Source: Fimbriimonadia bacterium
Lineage (GTDB): Bacteria > Armatimonadota > Fimbriimonadia > Fimbriimonadales > Fimbriimonadaceae
Assembly: GCA_030427425.1 (NCBI GenBank)
Contig: JAUICQ010000005.1
Coordinates: 1 to 64,000, forward strand
DNA: 64,000 nt
Reading direction: 5' to 3'
How positions within the stretch are numbered: the first letter of the stretch is position 1; each line of letters begins with the position of its first letter. Positions 55,601-64,000 of the stretch are shown here, piece by piece. Made by a program: the position numbers and the translations under genes. The notes under the pieces are model-generated. The model was not told where the DNA came from. It saw only the letters and a list, made by a program, of their open reading frames with translations, and ran no database searches.

Positions 55601-56952
55601 TATCAGATTCTTTAGAATATTTATCCTTAGAACATACTAATTTTGATGGTAGCCTACTAGAACACCTTGAAGATTTAGTAAACCTTAAAGGCCTCAATTT
55701 GGGTCATTGTAGATTAGACCATTTTGCAGCTGAACTCTTAAAAATTCTTCCTAACACCCTCGAAAAGCTAAACTTATCATCTACAGGCTATGATGGATCT
55801 GAACAAGAACAATTTACCAGGTTCAGCAGGCTAAAAGAATTAGACTTATCAGACAACAACCTAAATCTAACGGAGTACAATCTACTCGAAAAACTTCCGT
55901 CAAGTATAGAAATTCTAAACCTCACTCGCACTCCATATGATGGATCTAATCCTGAAACTTTTTGTAAATTTAGTAACCTTAAAAAGTTAATCATCTCAAC
56001 CTGCAAACTAAAGAATAACTGGAAAAACCTACTAGAAAACCTATCCACTACTCTTGAAGAGTTAGATCTAGGTTATACCAATTATGATGGATCCGGTTCC
56101 GTCTATTTTGCTAAATTAAACAAACTAAGAACCATAAAACTTTCTAAATGTAAACTGGGCCTAAACTGGTTAGTATTTACAGAGAACCTACCATCTACTA
56201 TGATAGGATTAAATTTATCAGGAACTGATTTTGATGGAACATGCATTGACCATTTCAAAAAATTTAAATACCTGACATACTTGAATCTTTCTTACTGCAA
56301 AAATATAAGTAACTGGAGAGCATTAATCGAAAAACTACCTAGAAATGCACATGTAACTCTTTTCAACAATGTACATTATCTAGGAGAAGCCGATTACGAA
56401 CTATTCATTAATTATTTCCAAAATGGAGATACTCTAGACCTTTCAAACAGCAAAGATTACAAGATCGGTTCAACTTGGAAAAATCTTCTCCCAAATATAC
56501 CCACATCAATCAAAAAACTCTCCTTCTCAGGAACCGATTACGACGGATCCGCCTGCAAATACTTTAGTACTTTTCGGAATTTAATAGAACTAGATCTCAG
56601 CAATTGCAAACTTGGCACTAACTGGGAAAATCTCCTCCAAAATCTACCCAAAAGTATAAAAATACTAAATTTAGCTAAAACAGACTATGATGGCACTCAT
56701 ACACAACACTTCAAACGTCTGGAAAATTTGGTAGAACTAAATCTTAATTACTGCCTGTTTAAATCTGGTTTATTTAGATCGGCTTGGAGAAATCTACATT
56801 CGTCTATTCCTGAATCATTAAAATGTTTACATATTTCATACACCAACTGTTCTCCTGGGACCGCTGTCAGCTTTAAATATGTAACAGGACTCTCAGTATC
56901 GAGGATTGGAATAACATCAAATAAACGGTACAGATCGGCGTTACTCAGATGA
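52615..56952 (+). CDS. Giant secreted leucine-rich-repeat protein 1
   Basis: I start at ATG 52615 (MCNRLQII), with AAAAGAG upstream; a TTG 24 bases earlier is unlikely. The 1,445-residue protein has a signal peptide (ending about FSAEA), a helical N-terminal domain (about 30-230), a first module copy (about 235-290, ENWVLLPITKVSQLERL), and Cys-containing FBXL-like LRRs. A second module copy is near 650-720 (ESVWIDNPITNLKQLETL, FTFGVSRIELP). The C-terminal half alternates two LRR forms in about 49-residue units: (T-x-YDGS) then (C-K-L...NW). I count about 35 LxxLxL cores. It is 166 bases from its tandem paralogue. Probably secreted or surface-bound and protein-binding. Confidence 0.85.
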   Translation: MCNRLQIITKLISILPLIQLPCTLFSAEARDIGEYQPAIEVQEEQDPLHLLQTQWNEVEQEMQAVQFSKEEILNIEYRASHQPELGGFMLACEVIRETVKKKLTLLKLNNDITNASQQIYQLIQYNPYNLDGATEQWMKINNTIQAAYRIQKDQLYTDLCHINHLLRTHTPAEVVIIRENHIVHADVLKSELSQKEQNEMQLENINPGEYIVVNKNPVDIVIPNPNIKITDIDVMLDYMEGLLRINYHNYTYFRNPENWVLLPITKVSQLERLYSILNGTALAHGIYYNHGYKQIQNDPFLNRIKNKYTKEEEIKKFIPGILKYIPDFVPGITHIKLDKAADLEEKHLHLIQSLPCLNTLEIPKCKLINKVVVPFEKAKKKYSSSSNSIVEVIFKEPFIFQEYFTYEKTSEILNKLLTNISSNELQNIDLSGLPISGEAAQNISKYTSLRKLNLSKCNRIEPDSFIPIIECLGEYLVSLDLSHTNINAELAMIITILKCPNLKNINLSSCSRIPAKKWTEILNTLPISIEHIALNKNDINEEGIAVLERFQHLKKLELNGATIPIGRLGQYLGEIVENLEYLDLGGTNVNDDDLYSVIENENLRDINIRGCNHLSKDVYDILDERLKKYRNLPQNITINDEIIIPQECYHNLDKLIEFIQYHVQIQTPSFNAFKDESVWIDNPITNLKQLETLTTLQRAIRLSGVFRFTFGVSRIELPKDLWVLDKDCFNFIIDNAPTLRTLHLPGLMNTPQQLEALLVNINSLIIESLNLSNYKRSLLGWSQLFDKPYPHLESLNLEKTNIGKSIVRLIEQSPQLAKLNLSECPHISEDAWHEILSQLPTHLTELEINSAKITGDIASYFFANDKLNHNAKLPLLNKLCMDNIQGADQDYSKLLTALPKNITHLSLQNNKLGHETKDLTTKFRWLTYLNLNNCPVDPIFLRFHAPYLEELHLDDTFFSNYSLGIAYDKSPDLRILSLRNCKWLDKKTIGFCLTHLSDSLEYLSLEHTNFDGSLLEHLEDLVNLKGLNLGHCRLDHFAAELLKILPNTLEKLNLSSTGYDGSEQEQFTRFSRLKELDLSDNNLNLTEYNLLEKLPSSIEILNLTRTPYDGSNPETFCKFSNLKKLIISTCKLKNNWKNLLENLSTTLEELDLGYTNYDGSGSVYFAKLNKLRTIKLSKCKLGLNWLVFTENLPSTMIGLNLSGTDFDGTCIDHFKKFKYLTYLNLSYCKNISNWRALIEKLPRNAHVTLFNNVHYLGEADYELFINYFQNGDTLDLSNSKDYKIGSTWKNLLPNIPTSIKKLSFSGTDYDGSACKYFSTFRNLIELDLSNCKLGTNWENLLQNLPKSIKILNLAKTDYDGTHTQHFKRLENLVELNLNYCLFKSGLFRSAWRNLHSSIPESLKCLHISYTNCSPGTAVSFKYVTGLSVSRIGITSNKRYRSALLR

Positions 56953-57022
56953 TATATTCAGATAATTTTAATTCACTGAAAAACAATTAACTTCTCTCAT
57001 ATATATTTTTCCCCCAATAAAA

Positions 57023-57049
57023 ATATCAGGTATGCTCAAACCATAAAGA
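57023..57049 (+). promoter_or_regulatory. Conserved block upstream of giant LRR gene 2
   Basis: This is the second copy of the ATATCAGGTATGCTCAAAC...ATAAAG block, 77 bases before the ATG at 57118. Both genes therefore have their own upstream element although they are tandem. Confidence 0.5.
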
Positions 57050-57117
57050 CAGCAACTAATTTCCAGTTACACTGTTTTACGAAAAACAGAGTATTGATAA
57101 ACCAAAAGGAGTACTAT

Positions 57118-60100
57118 ATGGATAAAAAATTAAGAATCGCAACAAGGTTTTTTAGCACACTATTTCTCATGCAGTTACCCTACACCTTGTTCTCTGCAGA
57201 AGCCTGTGATATTGGAGATTATCAGCCAGCAATAGAAGTACCAGAAGCAACAGAAGAACAGGATCCTTTAGATTTACTAGAAGCCAGATGGGACGAAATA
57301 CAGCAACAGATGCAGGCAATCCAATTTTCCAATGAAGAAATTGATAACATCCAACACAGAGCATCTCACCAGCCAGAACTCGCTGGATTTATGCTCGCTT
57401 GTGAAGTAATACGGGAAACCGTCAAGAAAAAGTTAACTTTACTTAAACTAAACAACGATATCACTAATGCAAGTGGAAAAGTATCTCAACTCATCCAGTC
57501 TGGACAATACTACCTTGATGGAGCAACCGGAAGATGGATGAACGTAAATAATGCTATACAAGAAGCCTATAAAATACAGAAAGATAAATTGTACAGTGCT
57601 CTATGCCATATTAATCATCTTTTACGAACTAACACCCCTGCTGAAATCACTATTATTAAAGAAAACCATATCGTGCATGCAGATGTATTAAGACCTGAAT
57701 TATCTCAGGAAGAACTGAATGAAATGCAACTGGAAAGCATCAATCCAGGGGAATATATTCTAGTAAATAAAATTCCAGTAGATATTACATTTCCAGACCC
57801 GAATGAAAAAATAACCGATATCGATGTGATGCTAGATTATTTGGAAGGTTTATTACGGATACATTATCACAATTATTCTTACTTCGGAAATCCAGAAAAT
57901 TGGGTTCTTCTACCCATAACCAAAGTTTCACAATTAGAACGCCTCTGTTCCATTCTAAACGGAACTGCACTGGCCCATGGAAGGTTCTACAGGAAAGGAT
58001 ATAAGCAGATAGTAAATGACCCTTTCATAGAGAGCTTAGAAAATAAATATACTGTGGAAGCTGAACAAAAAAAATTCATTCCAGGAATTCTAAGCTATGT
58101 TCCAGATTTTGTTCCAGGTATAACACGAATCGCACTGGATAGATCTTCTGAACTAGAGGAAAAACACCTACACCTTATCCAGAATTTGCCTTTCTTAAGA
58201 CAGTTAGAAATACCTAGGTGTAAACTAATCACTAAAACAGTTGTACCTGTTGAAAAAACAGAGGAGAAATATAGTAATTCTTCAAGAAACATCGTTGAAG
58301 TTATTTTCAAAGAGCCCTCTGTCTTACAAGAGTATATCTCCTATGACAAGACCATTGAGCTTTTGAACAAACTACTAATAAATATAAACTCTAATGAACT
58401 ACAAAACATAGATCTTTCTGGCTTACCTATTTCAGGAGAAGCTGCTCAAAATATCTCTAGATATACATCGCTTCGTAAATTAAACTTATCTGAATGTAAT
58501 AGAATAGAACCAGATTACTTCGTCCCAATAATAGAATGCTTAGGAGAGTACTTAATAAGTCTGGATCTATCTCATACCCACATTACTTCTGAAGTAGCAA
58601 TGACAATTACTATTTTAAAATGCCCAAACTTAAAAAGTATCAACCTTTCAAACTGCAGTAGAATACCACCCATAAAGTGGACCGAAACATTAAACCACCT
58701 CCCTTCAAACATAGAACATATTGCACTTAACAAAAATGACATAAATGAAGAAGCGTTAGCAGCATTAATGAGATTCCAACATTTGAAAAAATTAGATCTA
58801 TACATGACAACTATCCCGCAAGGCAAATTAGGGCAATACCTGGAAGAAATAGTTGAACACTTGGAATCTCTGAATCTGGGTGGTACTAACGTAAACGATG
58901 ACGATCTTGAATCGGTTATCCAAAATGAAAACTTGAGAGATATAAATATTAGGGGGTGTGACTATCTATCAAGAAATATTTACGATACTTTAGATGACAG
59001 ATGCAGAGAGTTTCGAAACACACCAACAAGCATTATTATTAATCATGAAATAGATATTCCTGAAGATTGCAAACATAATCTAAGCAGACTAATAACGTTT
59101 ATCCAGCACCACATACATATACAAACACCTTGCTTCGAATCGTTCCAAGATGAGAGTGTTTGGATAGATAATCCTATCACTAATCTTGAACAATTAGAAA
59201 AGTTAACTAATCTACAAAGAGCTATCCGGCTTTCAGGAGTTTACAGATTCACTTTCGGAGTATTAAGAATAGAACTCCCAAAAGATTTAGGTAATTTACA
59301 TGAAGACTGCTTTAACTTTATTATAAATAACGCTCCTACACTCCGCACCCTCCATCTATCCGGATTAGCGAACACTCCTCAGCAGCTAGAAGAACTTCTT
59401 GTAAATATTAACAGTGAGGTAATAGAAAGCCTTAATCTATCTCACTACCCTAATGTAATCTCAGATTGGCAAATGTTCTGTAATAAACATTACCCAAATT
59501 TAAATTCATTAAACTTAGAGAATACTAGTATAGACGAATCTATTGTACAACTAATCAATCAGAGTCCACAACTGACAAAATTAAACCTTTCAGAATGTCC
59601 TCATATTTCAGAAGAGGCATGGCACAATCTTCTTTCGCAGCTCCCAGAACATCTCACTGAACTGGAAATAAACAGTGCAAAAATTACCAATGAGATGGTA
59701 AACCACTTCATTTTCCCTCAGCTAAAAAAACTATGTATGGATAATATTCAGGGAACCATTCAAGATTATTCTAAATTAATCACCGTTCTTCCTGAAAATA
59801 TTACACACCTCTCTTTACAGAAAAATAAGCTGTATAATGAGTCCATCAAACCATTAATTTCTCCCAATTCACGTCTAAGACACTTAAACTTAAACGGTTG
59901 TCCGGTAGATCCTATGTTTATGAAGCTCTCTTGTACTTACATCGAAGAACTCCACCTAGATAACACTCATATATCAGATAAATCCCTCACAACCATCTCC
60001 GACTCATTAAAAAGGCTAAGAGTACTTTCTATAGCCAACTGCAATTTGATTACTGAAAACGGAATAACAATTCTGATTAGAACTATACCACGTAGTATCG

Positions 60101-61275
60101 AACACTTATCACTACAAGGTACTAACTTTCAAGGCCTTGGATGCGAGCACTTTGCAAGGTTAGCAAATCTTAAAAGCTTAAAGGTGGGTTATTGTAAGCT
60201 AGACCACCTTGCAGCCGCACTCTTAAAAGTTCTCACCAACACAATCGAAAACTTAAACTTATCTACTACAGGTTATGATGGATCCGAACAAGAAGAATTT
60301 ACTAAATTCACCAGATTAAAAGAATTGGATTTATCAAGCAACAAACTAGACTTAACTAAAGGAAATCTATTAGACAAACTATCACCCACCATAGAAAACT
60401 TAAATCTCGATTCAACAACATTTGACGGATGTCAGGCTGAAATTTTCAGTAAGTTTAAGAATCTTAAAAAATTGAACCTCTCTAACTGCAAACTTAAATC
60501 TCACTGGAAATCTCTAATTGAAAATCTACCACCAAGTATTGAAATTTTAAATTTATGGGGATCGGATTATGATGGGTCTGCTGCTAATCATTTTAGAAAA
60601 TTAGAAAACCTAAAACAGTTAAACTTAAAATGGACTGATATTTATCATGAGTCTAGCATTTCGCTTAGAAACATCACAATTTCAAAGGTTTTAGATTATT
60701 TTGATACTATCACAGAACCTGTAATGCCTCCAAGATGGAGGCATTTTCACTGGCTTAAAGGATTCGAGTGCAGTAACCACGCACCATATACCGATTGGAA
60801 TAACCTCATTAACCATATCCCAGCAGATATCGAAAGAATCTCATTCTCTGGAACTGATTATGACGGATCCGGCTACGAAACATTAAGGACATTTCGAAAC
60901 TTGATAGAACTAGATCTAAGTAATTGCAAGCTAGGTGCTAATTGGGAGCATCTCCTTCAAAATCTACCAACTTGTATAAGGGTTCTAAATTTATCAGAAA
61001 CAGATTACGATGGTTCCAATGTAGAAGTATTCAGAAGACTAGAGAATCTGCATGAACTGAACTTTGATTATTGCCAATTCTGGTCTGGATGGTTCACCTC
61101 TGGTTGGAGCAAACTAGTTTCATCTTTGCCAAATTCAGTACATGCATTACATATATCATATACAAACTGCTCAGAATGGACTTCTGATAGGTTTAAGGGT
61201 AGAGTCTACTTAATTTACAGAGAAGGCGTAAAATCACGTGAAATTGGACTAAGACTACCAGCATTACTCAGATAA
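57118..61275 (+). CDS. Giant secreted leucine-rich-repeat protein 2 (tandem paralogue)
   Basis: The start is ATG 57118 with a strong AAAAGGAG site; the longer frame begins at a TTG. The 1,385-residue protein follows giant protein 1 along its whole length: signal peptide (LFLMQLPYTLFSAEA), helical N-domain, module copy A (ENWVLLPITKVSQLERL identical), Cys-LRRs, module copy B (ESVWIDNPITNLEQLEKL, FTFGVLRIELP), and C-terminal YDGS-type supra-repeats. It differs by lacking about two supra-repeats and having a non-LRR insert (about 1180-1220) with a W-R-H-F-H-W motif. The N-terminal domain is better conserved between the copies than the LRR tips, as expected if the repeats diversify for binding. 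Confidence 0.85.
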   Translation: MDKKLRIATRFFSTLFLMQLPYTLFSAEACDIGDYQPAIEVPEATEEQDPLDLLEARWDEIQQQMQAIQFSNEEIDNIQHRASHQPELAGFMLACEVIRETVKKKLTLLKLNNDITNASGKVSQLIQSGQYYLDGATGRWMNVNNAIQEAYKIQKDKLYSALCHINHLLRTNTPAEITIIKENHIVHADVLRPELSQEELNEMQLESINPGEYILVNKIPVDITFPDPNEKITDIDVMLDYLEGLLRIHYHNYSYFGNPENWVLLPITKVSQLERLCSILNGTALAHGRFYRKGYKQIVNDPFIESLENKYTVEAEQKKFIPGILSYVPDFVPGITRIALDRSSELEEKHLHLIQNLPFLRQLEIPRCKLITKTVVPVEKTEEKYSNSSRNIVEVIFKEPSVLQEYISYDKTIELLNKLLININSNELQNIDLSGLPISGEAAQNISRYTSLRKLNLSECNRIEPDYFVPIIECLGEYLISLDLSHTHITSEVAMTITILKCPNLKSINLSNCSRIPPIKWTETLNHLPSNIEHIALNKNDINEEALAALMRFQHLKKLDLYMTTIPQGKLGQYLEEIVEHLESLNLGGTNVNDDDLESVIQNENLRDINIRGCDYLSRNIYDTLDDRCREFRNTPTSIIINHEIDIPEDCKHNLSRLITFIQHHIHIQTPCFESFQDESVWIDNPITNLEQLEKLTNLQRAIRLSGVYRFTFGVLRIELPKDLGNLHEDCFNFIINNAPTLRTLHLSGLANTPQQLEELLVNINSEVIESLNLSHYPNVISDWQMFCNKHYPNLNSLNLENTSIDESIVQLINQSPQLTKLNLSECPHISEEAWHNLLSQLPEHLTELEINSAKITNEMVNHFIFPQLKKLCMDNIQGTIQDYSKLITVLPENITHLSLQKNKLYNESIKPLISPNSRLRHLNLNGCPVDPMFMKLSCTYIEELHLDNTHISDKSLTTISDSLKRLRVLSIANCNLITENGITILIRTIPRSIEHLSLQGTNFQGLGCEHFARLANLKSLKVGYCKLDHLAAALLKVLTNTIENLNLSTTGYDGSEQEEFTKFTRLKELDLSSNKLDLTKGNLLDKLSPTIENLNLDSTTFDGCQAEIFSKFKNLKKLNLSNCKLKSHWKSLIENLPPSIEILNLWGSDYDGSAANHFRKLENLKQLNLKWTDIYHESSISLRNITISKVLDYFDTITEPVMPPRWRHFHWLKGFECSNHAPYTDWNNLINHIPADIERISFSGTDYDGSGYETLRTFRNLIELDLSNCKLGANWEHLLQNLPTCIRVLNLSETDYDGSNVEVFRRLENLHELNFDYCQFWSGWFTSGWSKLVSSLPNSVHALHISYTNCSEWTSDRFKGRVYLIYREGVKSREIGLRLPALLR

Positions 61276-61450
61276 TTCTAATTGATATATATAGTTAAGC
61301 TAGATTCTGAATAAAATTTACATCATGAATATGCATCATTTGTTCTGTACAATAATGCAAAAATTGGGTAAAAAGGAAATGGATAAACGAAAAACAGACC
61401 GATTTATTATGGATAATTATATATTTACTCCATAATGCTTCTAAGATAAC

Positions 61451-63325
61451 ATGAAATCTGCCTTACAAAGAGCTGTAGATAAGCCACTATTTAAGAAAAT
61501 AAAACACTTCCTCATTGGTCTGCCAATTGCTACCAAACTAGCATCCGGTGCCAAACTACCGAAACGATTAGCCCTCAGCACTTTCTCATCAGATGCAATC
61601 TCTTCTGTAGCCTACGCTACGGAAGAGATTATGATTGTACTCTCGAAAAGTAGTATAGCAGGAATCGGATTTTCGGCTTTATGGCTAACCGCCCCTATAT
61701 CCTGGGCCATTTGCGGACTGGTTATTCTTGTTGCTACCAGCTACTACCATACGATTCATGCTTATCCCAATGGTGGAGGATCGTATCTAGTAGCAAAAGA
61801 AAATCTAGGTAAATATCCCGGACTAATTGCCGGCGCATCACTCCTCATCGATTATATTTTAACCGTCTCCGTATCTATAACCGCAGCGGTACTGGCACTC
61901 GTCTCTTTCATGCCCTACCTTCAACCCTATGTTACTCTTTTAGGAATCGCCTTCGTAGCTGTACTCACTGTTATGAACCTACGAGGCACACAGAACAGTA
62001 GTACTTTTTTTGCATTCCCCACCTACATTTTCATTCTATTCACCGCTATTCTAATATTTGAAGGACTCTTAAAGCCCTCATCAATGGCTCCAGACATCGT
62101 ACAAAAAACACAAGATGCTAACTGGAATATGTTATCACTATTTCTTGTTTTAAGAGCATTCTCTACAGGCTGCGCAGCTCTTACTGGAATAGAAGCCATC
62201 GCAAATGGAGTTTCAGAGTTTAAAGAACCAAGAACCTCTAATGCCTCAAAAACTTTAATACTAATGGCTGTAATACTTATTGGAATGTTCTCTATGGTAA
62301 GCTTCCTAGCTACAAAATTCCATATAGCACCCATGAGCTTAACCAATGACGGATATCAGACAGTGCTCTCCCTAATTGCAGAAGCTGTATTTGGAAAAAC
62401 ATTCTTCTTCTATGCGTTGCAGATTGCAACCGTCGGTATACTCTTCTCTGCCGCAAACACAGCCTATTCCGACTTCCCCCGACTCTCTAGCATCATGGCA
62501 AGGGATGGATATCTCCCAAGAGTTCTATCTAATATTGGGGACAGACTGGTTTTTCAGAACGGAATTATCTTGCTATCTAGTATTGCCACCTTAATTATCA
62601 TTATATACAAAGGTAATACTTCAAGCATCGTTCCACTGTATGCTGTTGGAGTTTTTGTATCATATACACTGAGTCAGCTAGGAATGGTTGTTCGTTTCTG
62701 GAACGCTCATAAACAGAATACTTTTCTTACCATTAATTTAATTGGAGGATGTGTCACCGGTGTTGTTGTAACAGTTACTATCATCACAAAATTCTCTGTT
62801 GGAGTATGGGTAGTTCCTCTGTTTATAGCAGGCCTGATATATATGTTTACAAAAATCAGAACCCACTATATCTACCAGGAAAAGATACTAAAACTCACAG
62901 AGGAGGATACAGTACCTGCGATTAAAAAGAACACAGTATTACTGCTAGTTCCAAAGATCAACAAGGGTCTGCTTAACGCCATTGCCTACTCTAAAGCTAC
63001 CACCAAAGACTGCAGGGCGATCCATGTTGTTCTGGATAATAACGATCTTGTACAATTAAAAAGTAGCTGGGGAAAATACGCTCAGAATATCCCACTCGTA
63101 ATCCTAGACTCCCCATATAGATCATTAATCGATCCGATTATCGAATATGTAGATCAGATACTTTTAGAAGATCCAGATATGATTGTAACAGTAATAGTGC
63201 CCCAGCCTGTGGTAAAGTATCCATGGCAGAATCTTTTACATAGCAATGCGGCGCTAAGACTAAAGGTGAGTCTGGCCTCAAGAAGAAATGTTGTTATTAC
63301 AAACGTTAGATATTTTATAGATTAA
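61451..63325 (+). CDS. APC-family amino acid permease
   Basis: The 624-residue protein has about 12 helices in the APC/LeuT fold. Typical signatures are the LALSTFSSDAISSVAYATEE start, the YPNGGGSYLVAKENLG helix 3 region and FSTGCAALTGIEAIANGVSEF in helix 6. The last 140 residues (about 485-624) are a cytosolic, Rossmann-like domain (VLLLVPKINKGLLNAIAYSK, and CRAIHVVLDNND), as in many bacterial APC permeases with a C-terminal universal-stress-like domain. The substrate is likely an amino acid or K+-like solute, not resolved. A STAS/USP-like gene follows after 4 bases. Confidence 0.92.
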   Translation: MKSALQRAVDKPLFKKIKHFLIGLPIATKLASGAKLPKRLALSTFSSDAISSVAYATEEIMIVLSKSSIAGIGFSALWLTAPISWAICGLVILVATSYYHTIHAYPNGGGSYLVAKENLGKYPGLIAGASLLIDYILTVSVSITAAVLALVSFMPYLQPYVTLLGIAFVAVLTVMNLRGTQNSSTFFAFPTYIFILFTAILIFEGLLKPSSMAPDIVQKTQDANWNMLSLFLVLRAFSTGCAALTGIEAIANGVSEFKEPRTSNASKTLILMAVILIGMFSMVSFLATKFHIAPMSLTNDGYQTVLSLIAEAVFGKTFFFYALQIATVGILFSAANTAYSDFPRLSSIMARDGYLPRVLSNIGDRLVFQNGIILLSSIATLIIIIYKGNTSSIVPLYAVGVFVSYTLSQLGMVVRFWNAHKQNTFLTINLIGGCVTGVVVTVTIITKFSVGVWVVPLFIAGLIYMFTKIRTHYIYQEKILKLTEEDTVPAIKKNTVLLLVPKINKGLLNAIAYSKATTKDCRAIHVVLDNNDLVQLKSSWGKYAQNIPLVILDSPYRSLIDPIIEYVDQILLEDPDMIVTVIVPQPVVKYPWQNLLHSNAALRLKVSLASRRNVVITNVRYFID

Positions 63326-63329
63326 AGTT

Positions 63330-64000
63330 ATGATAGTAGAATCGTACGAAGACGTTATAGCACTCTCAGGAGATTTAAAGAGCAATTTTTGGGAGACCAT
63401 ACACACTGCTATTTCACTCACACTAGTGAGGCATCCAGAAGGGGTGATTATCGATTGCTCTGAAATTACTGAATGCACCGAAGAAGGAGCGAATACATTT
63501 CTCGATGCTCTCGATTTCATTGAAGAGCAAGATGCGAGAGTTATTCTTGTAGACGTACCTCAGAATATCTATAACGTCCTGAAATCGCTCCCCGAAACCC
63601 GATCGCAACTGCCTATTTCACCAACCATCGAAGACGCAAGACAGTCGCTTAGGTTCCAGGTAGATCCAGAGTTAGATTCCGAAACCTTAAGCAAATTTGA
63701 AGTAATGCCAACCATCCTTGCATGCGTTAATGGGACCGATACAGATAAGGGAGTGATAAACATTGTTGTAGAATTAGCAGAAGCAACAGATGCAGCCATA
63801 TGTTGGCTCTTCCCGATTATTATCCCTAGAGAGCAACCACTCCAGGCCCCTATGAAAGATCTTGAAGAAGAAGCTGGTAACGTATTAGAAAATATCCATG
63901 CACAGATAAAAGATCATGATGTAGTAGATAAGTTTGTTATCGAACGTGCTAGAGACGTACCATCAGCCATCCTTCAAGCAATAGAAGAGTATAATGTTAA
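63330..64000 (+). CDS. STAS plus universal-stress-like protein (partial, runs off the end)
   Basis: ATG 63330 is 4 bases after the permease stop and the frame is open to the window's edge (223 codons). Residues 1-90 look like a STAS/anti-anti-sigma fold: LVRHPEGVIIDCSEITECTE, then NTFLDALDFIEEQDARVILV. There is no obvious phosphorylatable Ser in the usual place. Residues 120-223 have a USP-like pattern (MPTILACVNGTDTDKGVINIVVELAEATDAAICWLFPI, with RDVPSAILQAIEEYN). Genetic linkage suggests it regulates or pairs with the permease. The combination is unusual; the assignment is by pattern. Confidence 0.6.
   Translation, partial: MIVESYEDVIALSGDLKSNFWETIHTAISLTLVRHPEGVIIDCSEITECTEEGANTFLDALDFIEEQDARVILVDVPQNIYNVLKSLPETRSQLPISPTIEDARQSLRFQVDPELDSETLSKFEVMPTILACVNGTDTDKGVINIVVELAEATDAAICWLFPIIIPREQPLQAPMKDLEEEAGNVLENIHAQIKDHDVVDKFVIERARDVPSAILQAIEEYNV

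Noticed and set aside
61276-61450. Possible RNA gene in the gap before the APC permease
   Set aside because: No stable hairpin or tRNA-like pattern was seen.
1-64000. Insertion sequences, prophage or integrase genes
   Set aside because: No transposase, recombinase or phage structural gene is recognisable in any frame; repeats present are short and non-coding.

Overview
The window is about 64 kb of AT-rich (roughly 36-37% G+C), gene-dense bacterial chromosome using the standard bacterial code, with no insertion sequence, phage or CRISPR array that I can see. The organism is a diderm with lipopolysaccharide export machinery (LptC/OstA-like, LptF/G-family, TamB-family proteins), peptidoglycan (MurB, FtsZ) and a genuine flagellin. 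The tmRNA is a normal one-piece molecule, which argues against Alphaproteobacteria and Cyanobacteria, whose tmRNAs are two-piece. A SigH-type sigma factor in an LPS-bearing cell would fit one of the diderm lineages near Armatimonadota, but I cannot assign a phylum with confidence. A set of secreted leucine-rich-repeat (LRR) proteins plus a secreted F-box-like protein suggests a life associated with eukaryotic cells.

Layout. 0-8 kb: end of a membrane protein gene, tamB-like and lipA (minus), a membrane protein, a START/COQ10-like protein, a SigH-type sigma factor. 8-13 kb: a two-domain glycosyltransferase, a secreted LRR protein and, 9 nt after it, a secreted F-box-like protein. 13-21 kb: pepF-pyk, rimM, rpmE, an MFS exporter, tRNA-Ser(GCU), a class III aminotransferase, a small exported protein and ssrA. 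21-31 kb: subtilase, redoxin lipoprotein, parAB, a second LRR-family protein with a His/Arg/Gln/Tyr-rich repeat tail, a peptide-binding lipoprotein and LptC/OstA. 31-41 kb: ilvE, a duplicated palindromic repeat block, flagellin, ppx/gppA, ftsZ-(unknown)-murB, thrS and another repeat block. 41-50.5 kb: lptF, rluD-radC, an exported beta-rich protein, an NHLP-type RiPP precursor, pyrimidine-nucleoside phosphorylase, MATE pump, and an operon of ABC ATPase, T-fold (QueF-like) and Lon-N-domain proteins. 50.5-61.3 kb: an LRR island with a FlgG-like fragment bearing a signal peptide, a short LRR protein, and two giant tandemly duplicated LRR proteins (about 1,445 and 1,385 residues). 61.4-64 kb: an APC permease followed by a STAS/USP-like protein that runs off the end.

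The most interesting content is the LRR set. Five genes share a previously unfamiliar pre-LRR module (a Trp, a PIT-type turn, a QL helix and a strand ending F-x-F-G-V/I) followed by FBXL-like cysteine-containing LRRs. One member is coupled to an F-box-like protein and another to a FlgG-derived protein that has lost both terminal rod-assembly regions. Together they look like a lineage-specific secreted recognition or effector system. A second notable find is a NHLP-type RiPP precursor with a cysteine-free core and no maturase nearby. Dispersed GTCAT-N-GGATCC/GGAATCC palindromes occupy several intergenic gaps.
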